Assembly: GCF_014191305.1 (NCBI RefSeq)
Contig: NZ_JACHWJ010000003.1
Location: 465,390-529,389, forward strand
Reading direction: 5' to 3'
Length of the DNA: 64,000 bases
DNA from: Pseudoclavibacter helvolus
GTDB lineage: Bacteria; Actinomycetota; Actinomycetes; Actinomycetales; Microbacteriaceae
In this document: piece by piece, positions 7,274-15,003 of the stretch
Layout: each line of letters begins with the position of its first letter
How positions within the stretch are numbered: the first letter of the stretch is position 1
Translations under genes and position numbers: made by a program
Notes under the pieces: generated by a model
Told to the model about the DNA's origin: nothing
Database searches by the model: none
The model's input: the letters and a program-made list of their open reading frames with translations, nothing else

Positions 7274-9877
7274 ATGGGTTTTGCCGAGGGACACACCGCC
7301 GTAGGAGACGCGTCAGCTGCAGCGCCGGACAGGGTGATCGTCCGTGGCGCTCGCGAGCACAACCTTCGTGACGTCGACGTCGACATCCCCAGGGATGCGC
7401 TGGTCGCGTTCACGGGAGTCTCCGGCTCCGGCAAGAGCTCCCTGGCCTTCGGAACGCTGTACGCCGAGGCGCAGCGCCGCTACTTCGAGTCGGTCGCGCC
7501 GTACGCGCGCCGCCTCATGAACCAGGTCTCCCCACCCGACGTCGATGCCGTCGAGGGGCTGCCTCCCGCGGTCGCGCTCCCGCAGCAGCGGGGCGGCGGA
7601 AGCGCACGCTCGACGGTCGGCAGCACCTCGACGATCGCAAACGTCGTGCGGATGCTCTTCTCGAGGGTGGGCGACTACCCGGAGGGTGCCCCCATGCTGT
7701 TCGCGGAGGACTTCTCGGCCAATACCGTGCAGGGGGCCTGCCCGAACTGCCACGGGCTCGGCCGCGTGTATGAGGTGCCGGAGGCCCTCATGGTGCCGGA
7801 TGCATCGCTCACGATCCGCGACGGGGCCATCGCCGCGTGGCCGACGGCCTGGCACGGCAAGCAGCTGCGTGACAGCCTGGTCTCGCTCGGCTACGACATC
7901 GACATCCCTTGGCGCGAGGTCCCGGCGAAGCAGCGGTCTTGGCTGCTGCACACGACCGAGAAGCCGCAGGTGCCTGTGTTCACGGGGCTGTCGCCCGCGA
8001 GGGTGCGCGCGGCCGTGGCTGCGGGTGACGAGCCGTCCTACATGAGCACGTTCGTCGGTGTGAAGCGCTACGTGCTCGACACCTTCGCCAACTCGAAGAG
8101 CGAGCGGATGCGCGAGAAGGCGGCGACGTTCATGGAGAGCGTCCAGTGCCCCGCGTGTCGTGGCACGAGGCTGAAGCCGGATGCGCTCGCGGTGACGTTC
8201 GAGGGCCGTGACATCACGCAGATCGCCGCGATGCCGCTGCGCGAACTTGCGGCGCTCATGGAAGGGGTGCTGCAGCCAGGCTGGGCCCCGGCGCGGGGCA
8301 CGCGAGGTGACGAGCCCCTGGCGCCCGAGCAGCTCCTCGCCGCCCGACGGTTGGCCGGCGAGCTCTGCGCCCGGCTCGCGCCGCTCTCCGATCTCGGGCT
8401 CGGGTACCTCTCGCTCGACCGCCAGACGGGCACGCTCTCCGGCGGCGAGCTCCAGCGGCTGCGGCTCGCGAACCAGCTGCTGGCAGGCCTCTTCGGCGTC
8501 GTGTTCGTGCTCGACGAGCCGTCGGCCGGCCTGCATCCCGCCGACACCGAGGCACTCCTCGGAATCCTCCGGGGGCTCCGCGACCGGGGCAACACCGTCT
8601 TCTATGTCGAGCACTCGCTCGACGTCATCCGCGAGGCCGACTGGATCGTCGACATCGGCCCGGGCGCCGGCGCGTCTGGCGGCAGCATCGTCTACTCGGG
8701 CGCACTCGACGGGCTTCGGGATGCGCCCGACTCGGTGACGCGTCGGTACCTGTTCGACTGCCCCGACTCCCCGCGGCCGAAGCCGCGCGAGCCGCGACCG
8801 CGCACGCAGCACGTGCGGCTCGACGGTGTGGTGCGCAACAACATCCGGGGCCTCTCGGTCGAGTTCCCGCTCGGCTGCCTGACCGCCGTGACTGGGGTGT
8901 CGGGTTCCGGCAAGACGACGCTCGTGAACCAGGCCCTCCCCGACCTGCTCCGCGCGAGCCTGGCGAGCGAGGTCGGCGAGGCGAGCGCCGCGGACGAGTC
9001 GGAGCGCGGCGATCCGATGCTGGCCGTCGAGGCCGAGGCTACGCGGGGCCGGGCGACCGGGCCCGCCGACCGGCTCAAGCGCATCGTGCAGGTCAGTCAG
9101 GCACCTATCGGGCGCACGTCGCGCTCGAACGTCGCCACCTACACGGGGCTGTTCGACCGCATCCGCTCGCTGTTCGCGGCGACGGAGGAGGCGAAGCGGC
9201 GACGCTACAGCGCCAGTCGGTTCTCGTTCAACCTGCCGAGCGGCAGATGCCCGACGTGCAAGGGCGAGGGCACCATGGAGGTGGAACTCCTCTTCCTCCC
9301 GACGGTGCAGGCGCCGTGCTCGACGTGCGGTGGGAAGCGGTACAACGCGGAGACCCTGGAGATCGAGTTCGACGGCTCCTCGATCGCTGACGTGCTGGCG
9401 CTGAGCGTCACCGCTGCGCGCGAGAAGTTCGCGGCGCACGCCGACGTCGTCCAGCACCTGGACGCGCTCATCGACGTGGGCCTCGGCTACGTCTCGCTCG
9501 GCCAGCCCGCGCCTGAGCTCTCCGGCGGCGAGGCGCAGCGGGTGAAGCTCGCGTCCGAGCTGCGGCGCGCCCAGCAGGGCGACACGCTCTACCTGCTCGA
9601 CGAACCCACATCCGGCCTGCACCCTGCCGACTCCGACCGCCTGCTCGGGCACCTGCACGACCTCGTCGACCTCGGCAACACCGTCATCCTGGTCGAGCAT
9701 GACATGCGCGTCGTCGCTGGCGCCGACTGGGTCGTCGACATGGGTCCTGGCGCGGGGGATGAGGGCGGGGCGATCGTCGCGCAGGGAACCCCGCGGGAGG
9801 TCGCGGGGGTTGCCGGAAGCGCGACGTCGACCTACCTGCAGGCCGCCGTCGACCGCCTCGCGGCTTCCGACGCCTGA
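7274..9877 (+). CDS. UvrA-like excinuclease ATPase (class II UvrA, UvrA2/DrrC type)
   Basis: This 867-residue protein has two ABC-type ATPase modules: Walker A motifs GVSGSGKSSL and GVSGSGKTTL, signatures LSGGELQRL and LSGGEAQRV, and LDEPSAGLHP/LDEPTSGLHP. Zinc-binding Cys pairs are CPNCHGLG, CPACRGTR and CPTCKGEG...CSTCGGKR. The UvrB-binding insertion of housekeeping UvrA is missing: the text goes from the first ATPase lobe almost directly to the first Cys motif. That is the class II form, linked in other actinobacteria to drug or DNA-damage tolerance. CATGCT sits six bases before ATG 7274, suggesting a leaderless message. Confidence 0.9.
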   Translation: MGFAEGHTAVGDASAAAPDRVIVRGAREHNLRDVDVDIPRDALVAFTGVSGSGKSSLAFGTLYAEAQRRYFESVAPYARRLMNQVSPPDVDAVEGLPPAVALPQQRGGGSARSTVGSTSTIANVVRMLFSRVGDYPEGAPMLFAEDFSANTVQGACPNCHGLGRVYEVPEALMVPDASLTIRDGAIAAWPTAWHGKQLRDSLVSLGYDIDIPWREVPAKQRSWLLHTTEKPQVPVFTGLSPARVRAAVAAGDEPSYMSTFVGVKRYVLDTFANSKSERMREKAATFMESVQCPACRGTRLKPDALAVTFEGRDITQIAAMPLRELAALMEGVLQPGWAPARGTRGDEPLAPEQLLAARRLAGELCARLAPLSDLGLGYLSLDRQTGTLSGGELQRLRLANQLLAGLFGVVFVLDEPSAGLHPADTEALLGILRGLRDRGNTVFYVEHSLDVIREADWIVDIGPGAGASGGSIVYSGALDGLRDAPDSVTRRYLFDCPDSPRPKPREPRPRTQHVRLDGVVRNNIRGLSVEFPLGCLTAVTGVSGSGKTTLVNQALPDLLRASLASEVGEASAADESERGDPMLAVEAEATRGRATGPADRLKRIVQVSQAPIGRTSRSNVATYTGLFDRIRSLFAATEEAKRRRYSASRFSFNLPSGRCPTCKGEGTMEVELLFLPTVQAPCSTCGGKRYNAETLEIEFDGSSIADVLALSVTAAREKFAAHADVVQHLDALIDVGLGYVSLGQPAPELSGGEAQRVKLASELRRAQQGDTLYLLDEPTSGLHPADSDRLLGHLHDLVDLGNTVILVEHDMRVVAGADWVVDMGPGAGDEGGAIVAQGTPREVAGVAGSATSTYLQAAVDRLAASDA

Positions 9878-9932
9878 GCGGTCCGGCGCTCACCCGGCGG
9901 GGCTCGGGGTCGCGAACGGGTTGACCATCGCG

Positions 9933-9968
9933 AAAGGCGGGCGCAGGGGTAACCCTGCGCCCGCCTTT
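9933..9968. terminator. Strong bidirectional terminator
   Basis: A perfect 16-bp stem (AAAGGCGGGCGCAGGG and its complement) with a GTAA loop is flanked by A- and T-rich ends (CTTTCTT follows). It lies between the converging ends of the UvrA-like gene and hxlA and can serve both strands. Confidence 0.9.
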
Positions 9969-9988
9969 CTTTCTTGCTTCGTCCGGTG

Positions 9989-10612
9989 CTACTTGATGGC
10001 GTCGCGGAGAGTCGCCGCGGCTGCTGCCACGTCGTCCGCACCGTAGATGGATGCGCCGGCGACGGCGATCTTTGCTCCGGCGTTCTGGACGGACGAGATA
10101 GTGGTGATCTTGATGCCACCGGCGACCGAGAACGGCACGCCAGACGCGCGGCCCGCGTCGAGGAGGGTCTCGAACGTGAAGCCGTCCTCCGCCTGCTCGT
10201 CGAGGCCCGCGTGCATCTCGACGAACTTGGCGCCGAGGGCGACGACTTCCTTGGCTCGGGCTGCCTTGTCCTGCACGCCGATGAGGTCGACGACGACACC
10301 CTTGCCGTGTGCTTCTGCTGCCTTCACGGCGCCCGCGATGGTGCTGTCGCCCGCGACGCCGAGCACGGTGATGAGGTCGGCGCCAGCGGAGAAGGCGATG
10401 TCGGCTTCGAGCTCGCCGGCATCCATCGTCTTGAGGTCGGCGAAGACGATCTTGTCCGGGTGGGCTTCCTTGATCGCGGTGATCGCGGAGAGGCCGGCGC
10501 TCTTGATGAGCGGCGTGCCGAGCTCGAGGATGTCGACGCTCGGAGCGGCGGCGGCCGCGAGCTCGAGGGCGGCTTCGGTGGTGAGGGTGTCCATTGCGAA
10601 CTGCAGCTTCAT
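9989..10612 (-). CDS. hxlA: 3-hexulose-6-phosphate synthase
   Basis: This 207-residue TIM-barrel decarboxylase/aldolase homologue belongs to the OMPDC superfamily. The active-site stretch FADLKTMDAG carries the D-x-K-x-x-D catalytic array, and phosphate-binding glycines occur near the end (VAGGIK, VAGASIYG). The enzyme condenses formaldehyde with ribulose 5-phosphate to make hexulose 6-phosphate, the fixation step of the ribulose monophosphate route. ATG 10612 follows AAGGAGA. It is the second gene of an operon, 67 bases downstream of hxlB. The role is probably formaldehyde detoxification; no methanol dehydrogenase is visible in this window. Confidence 0.93.
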   Translation of the reverse strand: MKLQFAMDTLTTEAALELAAAAAPSVDILELGTPLIKSAGLSAITAIKEAHPDKIVFADLKTMDAGELEADIAFSAGADLITVLGVAGDSTIAGAVKAAEAHGKGVVVDLIGVQDKAARAKEVVALGAKFVEMHAGLDEQAEDGFTFETLLDAGRASGVPFSVAGGIKITTISSVQNAGAKIAVAGASIYGADDVAAAAATLRDAIK

Positions 10613-10679
10613 GGGTGATCTCCTTCGTGTTCCGTGGTGTGGGTCTTGGGTGCCCAATTCGTGGGCGGGGTGGTGCCTC

Positions 10680-11243
10680 TTATTCGAGGTTCGCGTGCCG
10701 CGGCCAGAGCTCGTCTGCGGTCGCGCCGGATCCGAGCCAAAGGCTGTGGAAGAGCGCGTCGCCGATGAGCACCACCGTCTGCTCGAAGAGGCTTCCCGCG
10801 TACTGGGCGCTCGCGGTGCCTGAGCGGTCGAGCTTGGTAGCGGCGGGGACGACGATGATCGTGTCGGCGAGTTCCCCGAGCGGGGAGGTCAGGTCCGTGG
10901 TGACGGCAGCGACTCGGGCGCCCGCGCTCTTGGCGGTGCGCGCGGCCGCGACGATGCCCGTGGTTGTGCCGGAGCCGCTTGCGGTGAGCAGCACGTCGCC
11001 TTCCCGGATCGCCGGGGTCGTGACTTCGCCGACGACATGCACGTCGAGCCCGAGGTGCATGAGCCTCATCGCCGTCATGCGCAGGCCGAGGCCTGATCGC
11101 CCGGCGCCGTGCACAAAGACGCGCCCGGCATCGACGAGGAGTGCGGCGGTGCCGGCGAGCTCGGTCTCGCTGATGGAGGCTGCTGACCTCTGCAGCTCTC
11201 CAGTGATGATGTCGAGGGATTCGGTGACGCGTGTTGCTGCCAT
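10680..11243 (-). CDS. hxlB: 6-phospho-3-hexuloisomerase
   Basis: This 187-residue SIS-domain protein has the sugar-phosphate loops HGAGRSGLGLRM and TASGSGTTTG. It has the length of the PHI family, which isomerises 3-hexulose 6-phosphate to fructose 6-phosphate. Directly upstream of hxlA on the same strand, it completes the two-step route. Start chosen at ATG 11243, preceded by TGAGG; an in-frame start 13 codons upstream is weaker. Divergent from a LuxR-type regulator that begins 100 bases away and is the natural candidate to control the pair. Confidence 0.9.
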   Translation of the reverse strand: MAATRVTESLDIITGELQRSAASISETELAGTAALLVDAGRVFVHGAGRSGLGLRMTAMRLMHLGLDVHVVGEVTTPAIREGDVLLTASGSGTTTGIVAAARTAKSAGARVAAVTTDLTSPLGELADTIIVVPAATKLDRSGTASAQYAGSLFEQTVVLIGDALFHSLWLGSGATADELWPRHANLE

Positions 11244-11343
11244 GGCCTCAGTCTTCGCCTCGCGGCACCAGGGGGCAGCCACCCGCCGGAGGAGTTCTAC
11301 CTACCTGAAAGGGTGGGTGGGGGAGTACGGGTAAGTTGGCGGC

Positions 11344-12171
11344 GTGGATGGAATGAGTGACTCTCCGTCATCGGCTTCTCGGCAGAGTGCCGCTGACCTC
11401 GCGCAGACGGTCGCAGAACTCGCAGACCGGCATGCGGTGACACTCGAATCGGTCCTCGCGATCCTGCGGTCGCCGCGCGTCGGCGACCAAGCCGCGAGAT
11501 CCATGGCGATCGACGTCGCCGCGTCGGCGCTTGTTGGGCTCAGGACGGAGACCGATCAGCAGCGAGGGAAGATCCTGGAGCCGGTAGTGGGTGCGTTCGC
11601 GCGGCTCAGGACAGACCTGCGTCCCCTCGTCCGGTTCGGCGACCTCGATGTGCAGTTCGTGGAGCCTCCCGCGACGGGTCGGGCGCTCCCGGGGGAGGTT
11701 GCCCACGCCGCGCGGGCGATCGTGCGCACGGCTGTGCTCGCCTATGTGGATGCGGGTGAGGCTCGTCGGGTTCGTATCCAGTGGGATTGCGACGGCTTGA
11801 ACCTGCTGATCGGCATCCGGGACGACGGCGCGGGCGAGCTCACGGTGCATGATGACGCGCTGAGGCCCATCGCTGAGAGGGTGACGGCGCTCGACGGCGT
11901 GCTTGGTGTCGCATCCACTCCGGGTTGGGGGTCGGACGTGAGCGTGACGCTGCCGCTCGATCCGCCTTCCGGGGTGGCGCACCTGGATGGTGGCGTCGAG
12001 TTGAGTGCTCGAGAGCGAGACGTCCTGCGACTTGTTGTGGAGGGGCGCCGGAACCAGGAGATTGCGGCCGAGCTGGCCATCAGTGTGAATACGGTGAAGT
12101 TCCATGTCTCGAACCTTCTGAGGAAGGCGGGCGCCCGTAACCGGGCGGAACTCGTTGTGCTTTCGCATTGA
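11344..12171 (+). CDS. LuxR-type regulator with histidine-kinase-like ATPase segment
   Basis: This 275-residue protein has a C-terminal LuxR/FixJ helix-turn-helix (about 212-275; ELSARERDVLRLVVEG, then NQEIAAELAISVNTVKFHV). It lacks a receiver domain. The middle region (about 115-195) reads like a degenerate HATPase_c fold: RVRIQWDCDGLNLLIGIRDD, then GAG (residues 160-164), then a GWGSDVSVTLPL end. This is an unusual kinase-like plus HTH fusion. GTG 11344 has TAAGTT six bases upstream; ATG 11353 is an alternative. Its position suggests it regulates hxlBA (inference). Confidence 0.75.
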   Translation: MDGMSDSPSSASRQSAADLAQTVAELADRHAVTLESVLAILRSPRVGDQAARSMAIDVAASALVGLRTETDQQRGKILEPVVGAFARLRTDLRPLVRFGDLDVQFVEPPATGRALPGEVAHAARAIVRTAVLAYVDAGEARRVRIQWDCDGLNLLIGIRDDGAGELTVHDDALRPIAERVTALDGVLGVASTPGWGSDVSVTLPLDPPSGVAHLDGGVELSARERDVLRLVVEGRRNQEIAAELAISVNTVKFHVSNLLRKAGARNRAELVVLSH

Positions 12172-12416
12172 GGCGCGGCTACGATCTCCTGCAGCGTGCC
12201 TGCCTGGGCGATGGAGCCGTGCACGCGCAGTACGCCGACCTCGTCGGCCACGCGGAGCGCCTCGTCAGCATCGTGAGCGACCAGGATGATGGTCTTTCCT
12301 GAGTCTGAAGAGCCGACGAAGGCGACCGTGCAATGCGACGGGATCACGTAGTTGAAGTTGTCTACGGCCACCGTCCCGTCTCAGTACTGCTTGCTGACGT
12401 GCGTGAACTCGATCAT
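12172..12416 (-). pseudogene. Relic of a quaternary-amine ABC transporter ATPase (OpuCA/ProV-like)
   Basis: From ATG 12416 the minus strand reads MIEFTHVSKQY, then TGA (12381-12383), then DGTVAVDNFNYVIPS and a damaged Walker A (FVGSSDSGKT, where GSSGSGKT is usual). It then jumps directly to the segment after the H-loop (ILVAHDADEALRVADEVGVL and GSIAQAGTLQEIVAAP). Walker B, the Q-loop and the LSGGQ signature are missing. So the gene has a nonsense codon and an internal deletion of roughly 130 codons. It ends at the 3' end of the LuxR-type gene. The remaining text best matches glycine betaine/choline importers. Confidence 0.8.
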
Positions 12417-12494
12417 CGCGGCTCCCGTGTTGGGGAGGCGTGGCCGGACCGACACTTCAATTCATGGAACTATTTCTGCACGGATGTAAGTGGT

Positions 12495-12526
12495 GAGGCC
12501 CGGCGCAGGTGTCTGCGTCGGGCCTC
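12495..12526. terminator. Stem-loop terminator downstream of the 12555 gene
   Basis: GAGGCCCGGCGCA pairs with TGCGTCGGGCCTC (one G-T wobble). On the minus strand it lies about 28 bases past the stop of the NADP-oxidoreductase-like gene. It also ends at the start of the ABC relic. Confidence 0.7.
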
Positions 12527-12554
12527 ATTATCGGGCTTGCTTTGCGGCTGTGGC

Positions 12555-13136
12555 CTAGCGAGCGACGTTGAAGCCGCTTGCCCAGCTGATCTGCTCGCCT
12601 GCTGCGAGGGTGAGCTGCAGGAAGCCGAGCGCCTCGAGCTCGTGGGCGCGCTGGAGCGAGCCTGCGTCGATCGCGCCGAGTCCGCCAGCCTCGATGGCGG
12701 CCTTCAGTGTCGCCTTGGCTGCGGTGTCGTCGCCCGCGATGAGCACGGTGGTTGCGGCGGTTTCGCCGACCTGGCCGGATGTGAGCGTCACGGCGAAGTT
12801 GGTGTTGAAGGCCTTGATGACCGCGCTGTTGGGGAGGGCTGCCTGGATCTCGGCGGCTGCGGAGGAGCCGGCAGGGACGACGAGGCTGTCGAAGGTCTCG
12901 AAGTTCAGGGGGTTCGTGATGTCGACGACCGTCTTGCCTGCGAGGGCGGGGCTGTGGGTGGCGACGATCTCGGCGACGGCCGGGTACGGGACGGCGAAGA
13001 CGACGATGTCACCTTCGATGGTTGCGGTTGATGCCTGCTCGTGGGAGATCTGGGTGACGTTCGCGCCGCCCTTGTCGAGAACGCTTGCGATTGCGGAGGC
13101 CATGTTGCCGGTTCCGAAGATGGTGACCTGAGTCAT
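12555..13136 (-). CDS. NADPH-dependent F420 reductase-like protein
   Basis: This 193-residue Rossmann-fold protein has the N-terminal nucleotide motif TIFGTGNMASAIA and the conserved DITNPLNF and IKAFNTNF stretches of the F420-dependent NADP oxidoreductase family. Many short members of this family use NADPH with unknown partners, so F420 use is not certain. ATG 13136 follows AAGGAG at good spacing. Two near-identical palindromes at 13195-13244 lie upstream and probably control it. Short proteins of this type often sit next to MarR or TetR regulators, but no such gene is present here. Confidence 0.8.
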   Translation of the reverse strand: MTQVTIFGTGNMASAIASVLDKGGANVTQISHEQASTATIEGDIVVFAVPYPAVAEIVATHSPALAGKTVVDITNPLNFETFDSLVVPAGSSAAAEIQAALPNSAVIKAFNTNFAVTLTSGQVGETAATTVLIAGDDTAAKATLKAAIEAGGLGAIDAGSLQRAHELEALGFLQLTLAAGEQISWASGFNVAR

Positions 13137-13194
13137 GTTGGGGGCTCCTTGCTCTTGGTCGTCAATCCCGTGCGAATGCACTTGGCTGACTGTT

Positions 13195-13244
13195 ACTTGT
13201 AGCTGCAAGTAGTTTGCTAGCAGCAAGAAGTTGTAGATGCAACT
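13195..13244. promoter_or_regulatory. Two operator-like palindromes (MarR style)
   Basis: ACTTGTAGCTGCAAGT (13195-13210) and AGTTGTAGATGCAACT (13229-13244) share the pattern A-S-TTGTAG-M-TGCAA-S-T and lie 34 bases apart in an AT-richer patch upstream of the F420-reductase-like gene. The size and symmetry fit MarR-family sites. No regulator gene lies next to them. Confidence 0.65.
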
Positions 13245-13379
13245 AATTGATTCGATCGAGCCCAACGCAACGTCGGCACTATGTGCGTGCGCCAAATATC
13301 GGCCCGAGATCCGAGAGAGGCGCAAGCCTGGCGCACAGCTCGCCGGCCAAGCGGCTCGATCGAGGTCTCGCAGACGATG

Positions 13380-13583
13380 TGCTCCAAGAGCTCTCCACTC
13401 TGACCTCCCTCACCTACAGCAACGAGGACATTGCAGGGGGTCGTGACATACCTCGACGAGCGACGCGTTGGCCCCACACAGGTCGTCACGCACCACCTCG
13501 CGCAAGAGAATGTGCTCGAGGCCTTCAATACGGTGATCGAGAAGAAGGACGAGGCCATCAAGGTAGTCGTCGACGTTCACTGA
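13380..13583 (+). pseudogene. C-terminal remnant of a medium-chain alcohol dehydrogenase
   Basis: The frame reads ELSTLTSLTYSNEDIAGG, then one extra base near 13441 shifts it to VTYLDERRVGPTQVVTHHL followed by ENVLEAFNTVIEKKDEAIK and VVVDVH, ending at TGA 13581-13583. This is the usual C-terminal end of zinc-dependent dehydrogenases (threonine/butanediol type). The N-terminal two thirds are absent. The TGA lies a few bases from the end of tatA on the opposite strand. Confidence 0.7.
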
Positions 13584-13750
13584 CGCGAGTCTGCGGGCGC
13601 ATCCACGTCGAGGTCTCGCACTTCGGTCCTGAGGATGCGCATCGATTGCCCGACGCTCTTCGCGAGGGCCGGCAGCTTCGAGGCGCCGAAGACGAGCACG
13701 ATGATGGCGAGCACGGCGATGCCGTGCCGGCCGGTGAGGTTCGCGAGCAT
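13577..13750 (-). CDS. tatA: TatA/E-family twin-arginine translocase subunit (57 aa)
   Basis: A short gene from ATG 13750 to TGA at 13577: MLANLTGRHGIAVLAIIVLV, then FGASKLPALAKSVGQSMRIL and a charged tail. One membrane helix, the F-G-x-x-K-L-P hinge and an amphipathic helix are the defining TatA features. At 57 residues it is at the short end of the family. It lies 75 bases downstream of a gene for a Tat-signal dioxygenase on the same strand, so it may be a dedicated pore subunit for that cargo (inference). No tatB or tatC is in the window. Confidence 0.88.
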   Translation of the reverse strand: MLANLTGRHGIAVLAIIVLVFGASKLPALAKSVGQSMRILRTEVRDLDVDAPADSRQ

Positions 13751-13825
13751 GATGGTCGTCTTTCGTCGGGTTGGTCTTCTGCGGTGTGGGTGTCTGAGAG
13801 TTCCGTCTGGCCGGATGCGCCGGGT

Positions 13826-14833
13826 TCAGTTCCCTGGGCCGCCTGGGCCGCCAGAACCGTCGGGGCCGCCCGCGCCTCCGCCTGACGGCGCTGCCCCCGC
13901 GGTCGGTGTGGTCGTCGTATCGACACGGACCGTGAGGGCGATGTTGTAGCCGCTTGTCGTGTCGCCCGTGACGGTCGCGAGCTGCAGGGCTCCGCCGTCG
14001 TCGCCGAAGACGTTGTCGGAGTCGAGGCTGACCTGCGCCATGTTGGAGGCTGAACCCTCGTAGCCGGACAAGGCGTAGACGGCGTTCGAGGCGTACTCGG
14101 GCAGCGCGACCTGCGAGGTCGAGATGGCCTTCGTCGAGTCGGTGATGTCGTCGATCGTCGGGTACACCTCGAAGTGGATGTGCGGCCAGCGCCCTGTGTA
14201 GCAGGCGGGGAAGATCGAGGTGTACGTGACGCTGCCCTGCGCATCCGCGACCTGCACGCCCCGCAGGAACGTCTCGTTCTCGATTCCCTCTGAGTACATG
14301 GAGTAGCCGCCCGTGGCGTCGCAGTGCCAGACGTAGACGGCGACGTTCTCGAACGGCCTGTCGCCGTTTGCCATGTCGAGGACCGTGAGTGTGAGGGTCA
14401 TAGGAACGCCTGCCGCGGTGGTGCCGCTGCCGATGCTCGAGCGGATGTCGCTGCGCACGACCCCGGACTGTTCGAGCACGTCCGCGCCGTTCGAGCCGTC
14501 GCCAGGGTACGGGCCTGCGGTCTCATCGGGGATCTCGCTCGCAGGCACAGCGACGGCCGTCGCGGACGCGCTCGCCGATGGGCTGGCCGTCGCTGTTGCA
14601 GTCGCTGTTGCGGCCGTCGTGCTGGACGCGCCCGATCCCGCCGGCGTGCAGGCGGCGAGCGCCACCGTCCCGACCCCAACCCCGAAGATGCTCAGCAGGC
14701 CGCGACGCGACATGAGCGTGCCGATGTCGAAGGAGACGCCCTGGTCGACGACCTCCTCGTCAGCTCGGTCGAGCAGCCTGCCCTCGTAGGCGGGGCCGTC
14801 TGGGGTGAGGTCGGGCTCGGGAATCTTGATCAT
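13826..14833 (-). CDS. Secreted intradiol ring-cleavage dioxygenase-like lipoprotein (Tat signal)
   Basis: This 335-residue protein has a twin-arginine signal after about 40 residues (SRRGLLSIFGVGVG, hydrophobic core, lipobox LAAC), then an Ala/Thr/Ser linker. The dioxygenase-like beta-sandwich carries the four usual Fe(III) ligands: one Tyr in YVWHCDATGGYSMYSE and a Tyr-His-His set in CYTGRWPHIHFEVY. Related protocatechuate/catechol dioxygenases cut catechols between the hydroxyls, but surface-anchored homologues have poorly known substrates. The C-terminus is Gly/Pro-rich. ATG 14833 follows AGGAGAG. tatA lies just downstream. Confidence 0.87.
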   Translation of the reverse strand: MIKIPEPDLTPDGPAYEGRLLDRADEEVVDQGVSFDIGTLMSRRGLLSIFGVGVGTVALAACTPAGSGASSTTAATATATATASPSASASATAVAVPASEIPDETAGPYPGDGSNGADVLEQSGVVRSDIRSSIGSGTTAAGVPMTLTLTVLDMANGDRPFENVAVYVWHCDATGGYSMYSEGIENETFLRGVQVADAQGSVTYTSIFPACYTGRWPHIHFEVYPTIDDITDSTKAISTSQVALPEYASNAVYALSGYEGSASNMAQVSLDSDNVFGDDGGALQLATVTGDTTSGYNIALTVRVDTTTTPTAGAAPSGGGAGGPDGSGGPGGPGN

Positions 14834-14893
14834 GGCAACTCTCCTGCTCTTCGTCGTGGAACGAGAGTCAGCATGAGCCGCCGGCCAGGCAGG

Positions 14894-14926
14894 GGGCTAT
14901 GGCGTTCCTATGCCAGGGCTATGGCG
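14894..14926. promoter_or_regulatory. Phased direct repeats in a divergent promoter
   Basis: GGGCTATGGCG occurs at 14894-14904 and again at 14916-14926, 22 bases apart (two helical turns). The inverted word CTATGCC lies between them. They sit between the dioxygenase gene (-) and the adenylating-enzyme operon (+), a typical place for an activator or repressor site. Confidence 0.5.
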
Positions 14927-15003
14927 CGCATCCCAGGCTGAATGTCCGTGGCTCGTGCTTAGCTATGCGCACACTTCAGGGAAGACGTGAGCGGGGGAGC
15001 AAC

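Noticed and set aside
2549..9700. Long minus-strand open frames opposite thrE and the UvrA-like gene
   Set aside because: They show the low-complexity Arg/Asp/Gly composition of antisense frames, with no motif or start signal; the + strand genes are certain.
13217..13561. A 114-codon minus-strand frame as a gene
   Set aside because: It is the antisense of the dehydrogenase remnant, whose + strand translation has clear homology-type text; no start signal is seen.
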